The notes under the pieces are model-generated. The model was not told the origin of the DNA. It saw only the letters and a program-made list of their open reading frames with translations, and made no database searches. Made by a program: the position numbers and the translations under genes. DNA of 64,000 nt. It comes from Nostoc linckia z4. Its GTDB lineage: Bacteria > Cyanobacteriota > Cyanobacteriia > Cyanobacteriales > Nostocaceae. This document shows positions 17,901 through 26,751 of this stretch, piece after piece. How positions within the stretch are numbered: position 1 is the first letter of the stretch; each line of letters starts with the position of its first letter. Where the stretch lies: NCBI RefSeq assembly GCF_002608075.1, contig NZ_LAHA01000037.1:42370-106369 (forward strand), written 5' to 3'.

Positions 17901-20700
17901 TTATGGCCTCCAGTCCTTGATTCTGCGCTCCGTAAGCTTGAATTTTGACTTGATAAACTTTTATTTTTTCCAGCAGTGGTTTACGTAGCAACACCACCTC
18001 TGCAAATTGCTCCATCTGTTCAAAGTTACCAGCTAAATATGCTGCCTCTGTGGCAGTTTCATATAAGGCTAGGGTGAGATGATGTTTTGTTTCCCAACTA
18101 TCAGGTGCTAGTAGCTGGATACCGATAGTTAAATATTTAAGTGCAGTTGCATAAGCTGTTGATGCTAAAGCTTTACGTCCAGCAATTAAGTTCATGTGGG
18201 CGAGTTCATCTCGCTTGCCTTGATGAGAGATAAATTCCACTGCAATATTCAGCTGATTGACAAGCTCAAAAATTCTTTCTTCTTGTTCTGCGATTGGAAT
18301 ATTGCTCAACAACAGTAGCCCAATTTTTAAGTGAATTGGCTTTTTTTGTTCTTCGGGAATTAAAGAATAAGCAGCTTGTTGTACGCGATCGTGTACAAAT
18401 TTATATTTAGGTATTTGCAAATTAATACTTGTAATTTCTGTAGATTCTATACCTTGAATAATTAAGTCTTGATTATTATTATCTGCCGGAAAAATATTGT
18501 AAATTTCTGTCTGTGGTAAAATGAGTCCATCCAGTAAAGCTTGCCACAAATCTGATGCTGTATCTACTACAGATTTCTCATGGACGATCGCTAAACTTTT
18601 TAAATCAAATTGATTGCCAATACAAGCAGCAAGCTTTAATACTTTTTGGGTATTGATTGGTAGTTTTTCTATTTGAATGGCGATAAATTGTACTACATCA
18701 TCTGTAAGAGCTAATTCTTTGATTTTAGCAATATCATATTGCCAATAACCAAGATCTAAATTTAATACAATTAATTCTTCTTCGTATAAAGACTTGAGGA
18801 ATTGAATAGAAAAGAATGGGTTACCTTTAGTTTTGGCAAACACCATCTGAGTCAAAGGAACAGCAACTAATTCTGGACAATGAAGAGTATCAGCAATTAA
18901 ATGATTTAAATCTCCCTGATTTAAAGGTAATAAATTAATAGTACTAATGTTTGCTCCTGCTTGTTCAATCTCTTGGAGTGTTAAATAAAGTGGATGTGCT
19001 TTTGAAATTTCATTATCTCGATAAGAACCAATTAATAATAAACTTCTTTTGACTTCAGCTATTTTTTCTGTATCTTCTGAGATATCAGACAAGCTATTTT
19101 CACACATTAATAACTGAATTAGTTTTAAAGAAGCTGTATCTGCCCATTGTAAATCATCGAGAAAGATAACAAGGGGACGCTCCTTTGTCGTGAAAATTTG
19201 AATGAATTTCTGGAATAATAAATTAAAACGATTTTGGGCGGCACTCCCAAAAAGTTCTGTAACTAAAGGTTGCTGACCAACAATCTGTTCGAGTTCAGGA
19301 ATTACGTCAATAATTACCTGAGTTTGTGTGCCTAATTCTCGGAGAATCTTGGCTTTCCATTGTTGAATTTGGGCATCAGTTTCTGAGAGCAGTTGTCCGA
19401 TTAAGTCTCGAAAAGCTTGCACTAACCCCGATAAAGGAATATCACGTTGAAACTGATCGAATTTTCCTTTGATGAAGTAACTCCGCTGACGCAGGATGGG
19501 TTTGTGAACTTCGTTAACTACAGCAGTTTTGCCAATGCCTGAGAAACCCGCGACTAATATCATTTCTACTCCCCTAATTCCCCTTTGACAGGTAGCAGGG
19601 ATTTCCTGGCTTAAAGCAAGTGATTCTGTTAACTGATACTCCTTTTCCATGAGAGACTGCGCCAACCCAGAAACCGGAGGATAGGATCTAACGGAACAGC
19701 CAAGGGGGTTAGCAACTCGCTCAAAAGCAGCAAGTAGGGTTGCAACTTCATTTTGCCGACCATAGAGTTTTTCGGGGATTACAAAACGGTCTGAGATGTC
19801 GCGGCTAGCTAGTTTAAAATTTGCAATCTTTCCTATTTCTTGCCATTGCTTTTGGCATACTTCCAAATCATGCTTTAACCCCGATACGCTTTGATAGCGT
19901 TCCTCAGCATTTTTGGCCATCAGTTTGCTGATAATCTCAGACAAAATTGCTGGAATATTGGAATTTAGCTGGCTAGCTTTTAGCGGTTGTTTAGCAATAT
20001 GAGAGTAAACTAACTCCATCGGATCTTTAGTTGTGAAAGGTACTTGTCCGGTAAGGAGTTCAAAAAAGGTTACACCAAGAGAATAAAAATCAGTGCGGTA
20101 GTCAATACCCCGGTTCATCCTACCAGTTTGTTCTGGAGAAATATAAGCAAGAGTACCTTCTAAAACGTTGGGGTTAATCAGACATTGGCTTTCTCTTGGT
20201 AAAAGTGTGGCAATACTAAAATCGATGATTTTTATCTCACATGTAGTTGGATTAATCAGGATATTGGCAGGTTTAATATCTTTGTGAATAATGCGATCGC
20301 AGTGCAGTCCTTCAAGAATAGAAGCAATTTTAATAGCAATATCAAAAAACTCATCTACGGAAATTTTATTCTCTTTTTTATCCTTGGCTTCCAGTCGCCA
20401 TTTTTGTAGGGAAATACCACCAAAATCTTCCATCACTAAGATGTAACTATTGCGGTAATTATCTAAACTATAGGGTTTGATGATACCAGGTATATCGAGG
20501 TTTTTAGTGATGATATATTGATTGCGAAATTGGGCAATTTCCGCGAATGTAGGATATTCACTCCGCATCAATTTGAGAACTACTGATTTTTGGTCTTGCT
20601 CTCTAATACCCCGATAAACTAGGGTTTTACTACCTGAGTAAATTTGCTCAGTTATCCTATAGCCAGGAAACGCATATAGTGTATCTAGTACTATTGACAT
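14908..20700 (-). CDS. Giant HstK-type Ser/Thr kinase / AAA ATPase / GAF / histidine kinase, 1930 aa
   Basis: Dual-specificity signalling protein of the type called HstK in Anabaena. Protein kinase domain about residues 10-280: catalytic loop HKDIKPANI, DFS in place of DFG, and SPEQTGR. The glycine loop is atypical. Next is an AAA_16-type ATPase with Walker A GFSGIGKT (about 385) and Walker B LVIFLDDLQWAD (about 513), then a long TPR-like helical region (about 750-1400), GAF (about 1425-1585), and HisKA (MVAGIAHEINNPINFIHGN, about 1650) with HATPase_c (NQVFMNILSNAIDAL, GTGLGL). About 46 residues between the kinase and Walker A appear to be an in-frame repeat insertion. It converges on the P450 gene, 168 bases away. 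Confidence 0.95.
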   Translation of the reverse strand: MSIVLDTLYAFPGYRITEQIYSGSKTLVYRGIREQDQKSVVLKLMRSEYPTFAEIAQFRNQYIITKNLDIPGIIKPYSLDNYRNSYILVMEDFGGISLQKWRLEAKDKKENKISVDEFFDIAIKIASILEGLHCDRIIHKDIKPANILINPTTCEIKIIDFSIATLLPRESQCLINPNVLEGTLAYISPEQTGRMNRGIDYRTDFYSLGVTFFELLTGQVPFTTKDPMELVYSHIAKQPLKASQLNSNIPAILSEIISKLMAKNAEERYQSVSGLKHDLEVCQKQWQEIGKIANFKLASRDISDRFVIPEKLYGRQNEVATLLAAFERVANPLGCSVRSYPPVSGLAQSLMEKEYQLTESLALSQEIPATCQRGIRGVEMILVAGFSGIGKTAVVNEVHKPILRQRSYFIKGKFDQFQRDIPLSGLVQAFRDLIGQLLSETDAQIQQWKAKILRELGTQTQVIIDVIPELEQIVGQQPLVTELFGSAAQNRFNLLFQKFIQIFTTKERPLVIFLDDLQWADTASLKLIQLLMCENSLSDISEDTEKIAEVKRSLLLIGSYRDNEISKAHPLYLTLQEIEQAGANISTINLLPLNQGDLNHLIADTLHCPELVAVPLTQMVFAKTKGNPFFSIQFLKSLYEEELIVLNLDLGYWQYDIAKIKELALTDDVVQFIAIQIEKLPINTQKVLKLAACIGNQFDLKSLAIVHEKSVVDTASDLWQALLDGLILPQTEIYNIFPADNNNQDLIIQGIESTEITSINLQIPKYKFVHDRVQQAAYSLIPEEQKKPIHLKIGLLLLSNIPIAEQEERIFELVNQLNIAVEFISHQGKRDELAHMNLIAGRKALASTAYATALKYLTIGIQLLAPDSWETKHHLTLALYETATEAAYLAGNFEQMEQFAEVVLLRKPLLEKIKVYQVKIQAYGAQNQGLEAINTALTFLKLLGVEFPEHPQKSDIQLAMAELASNLNGRRIQDLIELPEMIDAQQIAVMHILSTITAISYLVRPELFPLIYIKQINLSLKYGNSSLSAFAYVNYGLVLTGVVGDIESAYEFGQLGVNLVEKLNAKEVKTKIILAFNTAIRHWKEHTRQILKPLLESYYSGIETGDLEYAAYCLNAYSYSSYFVGRELTELEREMAAYSNAIAQIKQEIVFNWISIHRQSVLNLLGNVENPCCLIGEAYNEEKMLPLYREANDVMGIFYFYVSKLHLCYLFEKYPLALDNAILAEKYLDGGRGQLVTPILYFYDSLTRLALYGNASVLEQQSIMDKVRLNQEKMQHWTHHAPMNYLHKYYLVEAERCRIGGEYLEAIEFYDRAISLAKENEYLHEEALAQEVTAKFYLEWGKHKIAQSYLTDAYYSYVRWGAVAKVDDLVKRYPLLLAPVFQQEKLKLNIYSSQESTSLKNISLSSLSTQQTVIGSKTSISDSLDLATFIKASQALSGEIELERLLSSLMEVVIENAGASKCALILSEDDSLELIVTAVCSISNFENSYTEFPSISLESSYDVPITLINYVKRSREILVIDDAMAVSFLAADSYIICEEPKSLLSVPIINQGQLIGIIYLENNLTTGAFTRDRVEVLKLLTTQAAISLKNAILYKNLTQAKQSLEKYNHTLEQKVKERTQELNDKNERLQQAIQELKRAQIQLIQSEKMSSLGQMVAGIAHEINNPINFIHGNIAHASEYVRHLLELITVYQQEYPDSSPAIEDKSEEIDIDFLAKDLPKILDSMKVGSSRIRTIVLGLRNFSRLDEYEMKPVDIHEGIDNTLMILQHRLKEKNDYPEIEVIKEYGNLPEVTCYAGQLNQVFMNILSNAIDALEELSVSEQQINLNGDLGVSKAQQQIKNHSPKIRISTQLANSNTVVIRIADNGSGITEALRQKIFDPFFTTKSVGSGTGLGLSISYQIIVDKHKGNLTCNSTIGEGTEFVIEIPMQQG
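19574..19712. repeat. Small inverted-end element inserted in frame within the HstK-type gene
   Basis: The ends ctaattcccctttg (19574-19587) and ccaagggggttag (19700-19712) are imperfect inverted copies. The 139 bp between encode roughly residues 330-375, a segment just before the Walker A region. From memory of relatives, the stretch from YGR...FERV to LVAGFSGIGKT is normally much shorter. The reading frame stays open. Confidence 0.5.
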
Positions 20701-21401
20701 TGCAACCTATATTTATAATTTTGTTTCTATGGCTTAGTATTCCCCTGTTCAGACTATCGTTATCAGTAAATAGTCCAATTTATCCTTTTATTGGTGTTTA
20801 TTACTTAAAGTTTCATCAAAAATTTAATTATTATTCCTATATTTTTGAGAATATAAATTTTTCATGAAATTGTTAGTTCAATTACTATATTAAACTTTGT
20901 CTAAGTTGAGAACTGGAGTTTTTCAAAAGGAAATGGATAACTTTTAACAGATAAGAATCTATGATTTGAAAATACAACTTAATTTTCCAAAAACTCAAAG
21001 TTTCAAATTAGACGCAGTTTATGAAATTTTTCATGCCAAAAATAATTTGATTTTTTGCCTAAATTTATGAAATTAGCTGTGACGTTAACATTTATATTGT
21101 GTCTTGTTATCTACGAGCATAAATCACAAAAAAGCCTGCCATACTCTTGCTGTCAAAAGTAAACTATGGCAGGCTTAATGGATCTAAGGATGCTTTGCTA
21201 GACTAGCAAGTGAGGTTAATAATACCCTCGTATCCCGACCAAGTAATTAGTAATTATTAATTCGTAATTGAAACCGCACAGGATAATAGCGATGGCAAAT
21301 TTTAAGCTAATTTGTGTCCAAGTTGCGTATTCTCTGGTTAAGACTGACTAATGACAAACAACAGCCAGCGAATTAGTTATGCAATTTAAATGTGTTTTAG
21401 C
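20701..21401. other. AT-rich intergenic region
   Basis: About 700 bp between two minus-strand genes. No convincing gene; a 62-codon plus-strand frame at its start overlaps the HstK start and is not protein-like. The region includes the terminator at 21127-21176 and presumably the promoter of the HstK-type gene. Confidence 0.5.
21127..21176 (-). terminator. Minus-strand terminator-like hairpin
   Basis: 12-bp perfect stem (aagcctgccata / tatggcaggctt) with a 21-base loop. Read on the minus strand it is followed by a run of Ts. It lies about 225 bases beyond the stop of the response-regulator gene and probably ends that transcript. Confidence 0.75.
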
Positions 21402-22064
21402 TTATTTGATTTTTTGTTTAATAAAAGTCACAACTTGAGTTAGCTGTTTCTTCAAGCTTTCTATTTCTGCTTGCATTTTGGCTATTTTATCGTTCAATGC
21501 CTCAATTTCCGCCTGGGAGACTCCTGGGGAACTAGAGTTTGGTATTGTAGTATTTGTAGCAGCTGGGGTTGTTAGTATGGCATTTGTCTCACTAGAAGTT
21601 GCTACTGTAGCACTAGTGACACCAGAGGTTGTGGTAGTGCCATTCTTAGCGGTAGCAGCTCCCACTGCAACTAATTCTGGGCGTGGCTGCTTCGCTTTTG
21701 TCATAGCTAACTTAATTGCGCCAATTAGTTGCTTCTGATCGAAAGGCTTGCCCAGAAATTCAAAATATTCAAAAGGTTCTGGGATTTTTTCAGTCACCTC
21801 TTCTTTGCGACCAGACATGATCACCAAAGGAATTTTCCTTAACTCAGGATGAGCTTGAACTTGCTGGAAAACTTCCCAGCCACTCATTTTAGGCAGGAGA
21901 AAATCCAGCATAATCAGGCTGAGTTTTTCCTGAAGGATGAAATTTAGTCCTTCTACACCGTCTTTTGCTTCCAGTACCTCAAAATTGCCTGGAGGCAACA
22001 TTTCTCGTACTTTTACCCTGACAACTGTAGTGTCATCGATAACTAAAATTTTATTGCTTGCCAC
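21402..22064 (-). CDS. Response regulator with C-terminal coiled coil, about 220 aa
   Basis: Receiver domain protein: KILVIDD near the start, phospho-acceptor Asp in LIMLDFLLPKMSG, and conserved Lys in FLGKPF. After the receiver (about 125 residues) comes a Thr/Ala/Ser-rich linker and a short coiled coil (EIEALNDKIAKMQAEIESLK) near the C-terminus, but no DNA-binding domain. The start is uncertain: a GTG at 22064 directly precedes the receiver, and a TTG at 22208 would add 48 residues unlike a receiver N-terminus. It is divergent from lipA. Output is probably through protein-protein contact. Confidence 0.85.
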   Translation of the reverse strand: MASNKILVIDDTTVVRVKVREMLPPGNFEVLEAKDGVEGLNFILQEKLSLIMLDFLLPKMSGWEVFQQVQAHPELRKIPLVIMSGRKEEVTEKIPEPFEYFEFLGKPFDQKQLIGAIKLAMTKAKQPRPELVAVGAATAKNGTTTTSGVTSATVATSSETNAILTTPAATNTTIPNSSSPGVSQAEIEALNDKIAKMQAEIESLKKQLTQVVTFIKQKIK

Positions 22065-22387
22065 GACTGTTTGCTCTAACAGAAACTTTAAGTGTAAATA
22101 GCGGCTTTGCCGATTGTCCTTGAGAATTCTCCCACTATATACAAAATATCTATGAATTGGGGGATAGTATATTTCGGTATAAATGACATTGCTAAACGTG
22201 TTTTGCAAAACTTTTGCTTGTGTTCTTTTAAATTTGTGTCATTGTGATATTTAAAGCTTTAGCCTCGATCTAAAAGATTAGGGATAGGGAGATGGGGAGA
22301 TGGGGAGGCACAGGAGCAGAGGAGAGAATAATAACTTCTAACTCATCAGTCACCAGTGAACAGTCAATAGTGAACAGTCAACCGTCT

Positions 22388-23353
22388 ATGATTTCGTCAC
22401 AACAAGCTGAACTCAAGTCTGAAATTATGGCAATGCCTAGCTGGCTACGTCGCCCCATTGGCAAAGCCAGCGAAATCTCCACCGTACAACGCATTATTAA
22501 ACAGCGGCAAATTCATACGATTTGCGAAGAAGGGCGTTGTCCCAATCGGGGAGAGTGCTATGCCCAAAAAACCGCAACTTTTTTACTGATGGGGCCTACT
22601 TGCACGCGCTCTTGTGCTTTCTGCCAGGTAGATAAAGGCCATGCGCCGATGCCTATTGATTTAGAGGAACCGAAAAAGGTAGCCCAGGCGGTGCAGCTGT
22701 TAGGATTACATTATGTGGTGTTGACTTCTGTAGCCCGTGATGATTTGCCAGACCAAGGTGCAGGGCATTTTGCGAACACCATCACCACTATCCGCCAATT
22801 CAACCCAAAAACTCAAATTGAAGTCCTGACTCCAGATTTCTGGGGTGGTGCAGGAAGTGGGGAATCGAGTCAACGCCAGCGCATAGCTACGATTGTTGAA
22901 GCCAAAGTGGCTTGTTTCAACCACAACATTGAGACAGTGCGACGCTTAACCGGGCCAGTGCGCCGGGGAGCCAAGTACGATCGCTCCTTGAGAGTGTTGG
23001 CTATAGTCAAAGAACTGGATTCGACAATTCCCACAAAATCAGGCTTGATGCTGGGGCACGGAGAAACCACCGACGAAGTCGTCCAAGCAATGGCTGATTT
23101 GAGGGCTGTGGGGTGCGATCGCTTGACTATCGGCCAGTATATGCGCCCCTCTTTAGAGCATCTACCAGTCCAAAAATATTGGACTCCAGAGGAATTTCAG
23201 CAACTCGGCTCAATAGCACGGGAAATGGGATTCAGCCACGTCCGTTCCGGGCCCCTGGTTCGTAGTTCTTACCATGCGGGAGACCCAGAAGTGGGGAGTG
23301 GGGAAGATGGGGGAGATGGGGGAGATAAGGGGCACAAAGAGAATAATTCTTAA
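22388..23353 (+). CDS. lipA: Lipoyl synthase
   Basis: Radical SAM enzyme that inserts two sulfurs into protein-bound octanoyl groups to make lipoyl cofactor for 2-oxoacid dehydrogenases and the glycine cleavage system. Auxiliary cluster cysteines are in CEEGRCPNRGEC; the radical SAM CxxxCxxC is CTRSCAFC. The ATG at 22388 (MISSQQAELK) is preferred because the upstream extension is made of short repeat DNA. The protein should end near VRSSYHAGD; the last 20 or so residues (Gly/Asp/Lys-rich) come from a G-rich tandem repeat that has removed the normal stop. psaX follows. Confidence 0.95.
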   Translation: MISSQQAELKSEIMAMPSWLRRPIGKASEISTVQRIIKQRQIHTICEEGRCPNRGECYAQKTATFLLMGPTCTRSCAFCQVDKGHAPMPIDLEEPKKVAQAVQLLGLHYVVLTSVARDDLPDQGAGHFANTITTIRQFNPKTQIEVLTPDFWGGAGSGESSQRQRIATIVEAKVACFNHNIETVRRLTGPVRRGAKYDRSLRVLAIVKELDSTIPTKSGLMLGHGETTDEVVQAMADLRAVGCDRLTIGQYMRPSLEHLPVQKYWTPEEFQQLGSIAREMGFSHVRSGPLVRSSYHAGDPEVGSGEDGGDGGDKGHKENNS

Positions 23354-23506
23354 CTCCAAACTCCAAACTCCTAACTCCTAACTCCTCTTCCCATGCCCCA
23401 TGCCCTATGCCCAATCCCCAACTTCAAATATTTCTAAAGAATTTGGGAGATTGGTACACATAATTTGGTATTTCTTAAAAAGTCCTGACATTAGGAGAAG
23501 TGCATT

Positions 23507-23644
23507 ATGACTGCTAAAACTAAGAATTCCGCAGTTGCTGACAGTGGAGCTAAACCTCCCTACGCCTTTCGCACGGGCTGGGCACTGTTCTTGTTGGCTA
23601 TCAATTTCTTGGTAGCAGCTTATTATTTCCACATTATTGAATAG
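23507..23644 (+). CDS. psaX: Photosystem I subunit PsaX, 45 aa
   Basis: Small single-helix subunit at the periphery of photosystem I, present only in some cyanobacteria. The protein is MTAKTKNSAVADSGAKPPYA followed by FRTGWALFLLAINFLVAAYY and FHIIE. The helix and the PYAFRTGWA start match remembered PsaX of thermophilic cyanobacteria (YAFRTFWAVLLLAINFLVAA). A taggaga ribosome-binding site sits 10 bases before the ATG. It is about 150 bp after lipA, separated by repeats, and probably has its own promoter. Confidence 0.93.
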   Translation: MTAKTKNSAVADSGAKPPYAFRTGWALFLLAINFLVAAYYFHIIE

Positions 23645-23665
23645 TTAGAAGTGGAACGGTGCTGC

Positions 23666-24532
23666 TCAAATCGTGCCTTTAAATAAACCTTTGGGACGAA
23701 TGAGTAGCACCAAAATCATAATTAACAGTGCTACACCTTGTTTGTATTGAGAACCCAGCCAAGGAGTGCTGATTTCTTGGACAATGCCAATAATAAAAGC
23801 TGCGGCGATCGCACCATAGGGGTTGCCAATCCCTCCCAAAATCACTGAGGCAAATAAGGGTAAAATTAAAAACCATCCCATATTCGGGCGCACAGCAGTG
23901 ATTAAACCATACATGCTGCCTCCCAATGATGTTATGGTACCAGCAATTACCCAAGTCCATAAAATTACTCGGTCAACATTGATACCAGAAACCCTGGCTA
24001 AATCGAGATCGTCAGCTACTGCTCGCATGGCTTTACCAATTTTGGTGTTTTGCAAGAGATAGTGCAGTGCCAAAATTGCTAGCACTGCCAATCCCAACAC
24101 TAATAATTGATTTTGCGGCACTTTCAAGCCGAAGATATCTAAAGCAGGAGTAACGGCTAAATCATAATTTTGATTTTTGCCACCCCAAATAAAAATAATT
24201 CCATTGCGAAGAAATAAGGCCAGTCCGATAGAAATAATAATTAGTGTGGTGGAGGTAGCACGAATAGAGCGCATTCTTGACCAGAGTAACTTTTCTGATA
24301 ACAGCATTACCGTTACTGTTCCTGCTGCTGCGAGGATTGTAGACACCCAAATATTGACTCCAATGGTGTTGATTAACCAAGTGAGATAGGCTCCTAATGT
24401 GAGAAAGTCACCATGAGCAAAATTAGATAGACGTAAAATTCCATAGGTCAGTGTTAGTCCAACTGCGGCTAGAGCAATAATACTCCCCACTGCAATTCCG
24501 TTGACGATTAATTGGGCAAATTGTATATCCAT
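23666..24532 (-). CDS. Branched-chain/neutral amino acid ABC transporter permease, LivH type, 288 aa
   Basis: Inner-membrane permease subunit of a HAAT-family importer (related to LivH and to cyanobacterial Nat systems). About eight hydrophobic helices. Family motifs seen: GLTLTYGILRLSNFAHGDF (about residues 27-45), GKAMRAVADDLDLARVSGI (EAA-like cytoplasmic loop) and VILGGIGNPYGA. Start at ATG 24532 (MDIQFAQLIVNG) because upstream codons give no family similarity. The binding protein, ATPases and LivM partner are not nearby, so its transporter is encoded dispersed, as is common in cyanobacteria. Convergent with psaX, 21 bases between stops. Confidence 0.92.
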   Translation of the reverse strand: MDIQFAQLIVNGIAVGSIIALAAVGLTLTYGILRLSNFAHGDFLTLGAYLTWLINTIGVNIWVSTILAAAGTVTVMLLSEKLLWSRMRSIRATSTTLIIISIGLALFLRNGIIFIWGGKNQNYDLAVTPALDIFGLKVPQNQLLVLGLAVLAILALHYLLQNTKIGKAMRAVADDLDLARVSGINVDRVILWTWVIAGTITSLGGSMYGLITAVRPNMGWFLILPLFASVILGGIGNPYGAIAAAFIIGIVQEISTPWLGSQYKQGVALLIMILVLLIRPKGLFKGTI

Positions 24533-24718
24533 GAGTCTGAAGTTGCCAGAAAAAATTTTCAAATCAGTCCTTTTTACAATTATTTTTTGCGGTTTAGGTG
24601 CTAAACCCGACACCATAAGTTATGGTTTATAAATAAAAAAGGATTGCCCGCCCACATAACATAGAATCCTATTCGGATTTTTATGCGAAGCTAAACTTGT
24701 TCAGCGGTCTAGTTGACC

Positions 24719-26554
24719 ATGCAGCAGTATTCAAGCTTACCAGAACAGAACTCACAGATAGATGCAACGCCAAAACTTTTGACAACAAGTCAACAAGTTC
24801 GCGCCGATTTGTGGCTGGAGAAAAGTTTAAACCAGTTACAAAGTCGCCTTAATGATTGCCTGCTTTCTGCTTGTAATACTGTCTCACAGTCCCTAGCCGC
24901 AGAAGCAGAAATTTTCCAAACTGTAATTGACGAGATTAACACTGCTGTGGACACCAGTCATGTGGCGTTCGTGCAGTTCACCGTAGGTGTGGCTCTGCTG
25001 GAACCACACCAAACCTTTGCTACAGTTTGTTATGTTTCTCGTTCCTCATTTTCCAGCTCACAAGCTCCACTGTTGGAAGTAACGTTGACAGCAGAAAAAA
25101 AGCTGCCATTGAAATTGCAACAGACCATAGAAATCAAAGATTTGCAGCAGCTAGAGAATCAAACAATACCGAATGCTTGGCGGTTAACTGATGATGCTGG
25201 TGGCGTTATTGGCTGGCTAGTTATTGCCACAGCAGCGCCGGGGCCTGATTCTAAGCCACTCATATCCCAAGCTCAGCTCAGAGCGCAATTCATGGCCAGG
25301 TCTGCTAAGCAGTGTAATACAGCTTTACTGCAACTGAGACACATCCTATGTTGGCAGCAACGGTATGAACAGCTAAGTAATTCTAATCAAGAATTAGAGC
25401 GTACTAATCAACTCAAAAATCAGTTTTTGGCAAACACGAGTCACGAAATCCGCACACCCCTAAGTTCGATTATTGGGTTTACCCACTTGCTCTTAGCCCA
25501 AGGCTACGAACCAACGAAAGAACGTCAGCTAGAGTATTTAAATATCATTCAATCTAGCGGCAAGCACTTGCTAGCTCTGATTAATGATATTTTAGATCTC
25601 TCTAAAATTGAAGCCAACCAACTAGAAGTACAGTGGGAAACAGTAGATGTGCCACTGCTGTGTAGCAATGTTTTGGCACTGGTGAAGGAAAAAGCCGCTA
25701 ATAAAGGTTTGAAATTAGTCTTAGAACTCGACCCACATCTGCCAACTTTAGTGGCCGATCCCTTACGACTCAAGCAAATGCTGTTGAATCTACTCTTCAA
25801 CGCTTTAAAGTTCACTACTCAAGGCAGTGTTGGCTTACGGGTTGCTAGCAAAGGGCTATTTGTGCATTTTACAGTTTGGGATACTGGCACTGGTATATCC
25901 CCAGAAGACCAAGCTTTACTATTTCATCCTTATTTCCAAATTGCTAACACTGTGGCAGGTGTTGAAGGTACTGGTTTGGGTTTAGCAGTGACTCGCAAAC
26001 TGGCAGAAATTCACGGTGGTTCCGTGAAAGTGGAATCTGAGCTAAATCGGGGTTCGCATTTTACACTGGTACTTCCCCTGAAGAAAGCAGAGGAAGGACA
26101 AGCAGCAGGAGAAGCAGAGGAAACAGAGGACGCAAAATGTTTTTCTTCTACTGTGGTTGTGACTCCTAGTTTGTCTCCTCACGTATTGCTGGTGGAAAAT
26201 GACCAAGCCAACGGCGATTTGATGCAAATTTATCTATCGAAATTGGGATATAAAGTGACTTGGGCTAAGAGCGCTGCAAAAATGTGGGAAGTTTTAACAC
26301 AGCAACAGCCAGCAGTCATTTTAATGGATGTTTATCTGCCAGATGGAAATGGTCTAAAGTTGGTGCAGGAATTACGACAAAATCCCCAGTATCAAAAGAT
26401 TCCAGTGATTGCTCAAACAGCAATGGCGATGAAAGGCGATCGCGAAACTTGTCTTGCTGCTGGAGTAAATGATTATATTTCTAAACCAATTGATTTACCA
26501 CTTTTAGCCACTTTGGTAGCTAAGTATAGTAAAGTACCAAACTCCATTGATTGA
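24719..26554 (+). CDS. Hybrid sensor histidine kinase (GAF-like sensor, HisKA, HATPase, REC), 611 aa
   Basis: Soluble hybrid kinase. The N-terminal 230 residues look like a degenerate GAF-type sensor (MARSAKQCNTALLQLRH near its end). HisKA has FLANTSHEIRTPLSSIIGFT (about residue 245); HATPase_c has LKQMLLNLLFNALKFT, DTGTGI and GTGLGLAV. A Glu/Ala-rich linker (EEGQAAGEAEE) leads to a C-terminal receiver with phospho-acceptor Asp in VILMDVYLPDG and Lys in YISKPI. This HisKA subclass differs from the paralogous kinases at 5.7-20.7 kb. ATG at 24719 chosen over a TTG two codons upstream. It is divergent from the permease gene. Confidence 0.93.
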   Translation: MQQYSSLPEQNSQIDATPKLLTTSQQVRADLWLEKSLNQLQSRLNDCLLSACNTVSQSLAAEAEIFQTVIDEINTAVDTSHVAFVQFTVGVALLEPHQTFATVCYVSRSSFSSSQAPLLEVTLTAEKKLPLKLQQTIEIKDLQQLENQTIPNAWRLTDDAGGVIGWLVIATAAPGPDSKPLISQAQLRAQFMARSAKQCNTALLQLRHILCWQQRYEQLSNSNQELERTNQLKNQFLANTSHEIRTPLSSIIGFTHLLLAQGYEPTKERQLEYLNIIQSSGKHLLALINDILDLSKIEANQLEVQWETVDVPLLCSNVLALVKEKAANKGLKLVLELDPHLPTLVADPLRLKQMLLNLLFNALKFTTQGSVGLRVASKGLFVHFTVWDTGTGISPEDQALLFHPYFQIANTVAGVEGTGLGLAVTRKLAEIHGGSVKVESELNRGSHFTLVLPLKKAEEGQAAGEAEETEDAKCFSSTVVVTPSLSPHVLLVENDQANGDLMQIYLSKLGYKVTWAKSAAKMWEVLTQQQPAVILMDVYLPDGNGLKLVQELRQNPQYQKIPVIAQTAMAMKGDRETCLAAGVNDYISKPIDLPLLATLVAKYSKVPNSID

Positions 26555-26559
26555 GAGTA

Positions 26560-26700
26560 GGGAGATGGGGGGATAAGGGGGATAAGGGGGACAAGGGAGA
26601 CAAGGGAGACGAGGTAGCCAGCTTTGTTCCTTGTCTCCCCTTCTCCCTTGTCTCCCCATACCCAATGCCCAATGCCCAATGCCCAATGCCCAATGACTAA
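26560..26700. repeat. G-rich/C-rich tandem repeats with cccaatg repeats
   Basis: Units of gggggataa and gggagacaa are followed by the complementary ccttgtctcccc stretch and then four consecutive tgcccaa-type heptamers. It could form an extended hairpin. It fills most of the gap between the hybrid kinase and larE. No gene. Confidence 0.75.
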
Positions 26701-26751
26701 TGACTACAATAGGATTTGTCTGGTGCTATCAGGTTATGGCGGGGTTTTTAA

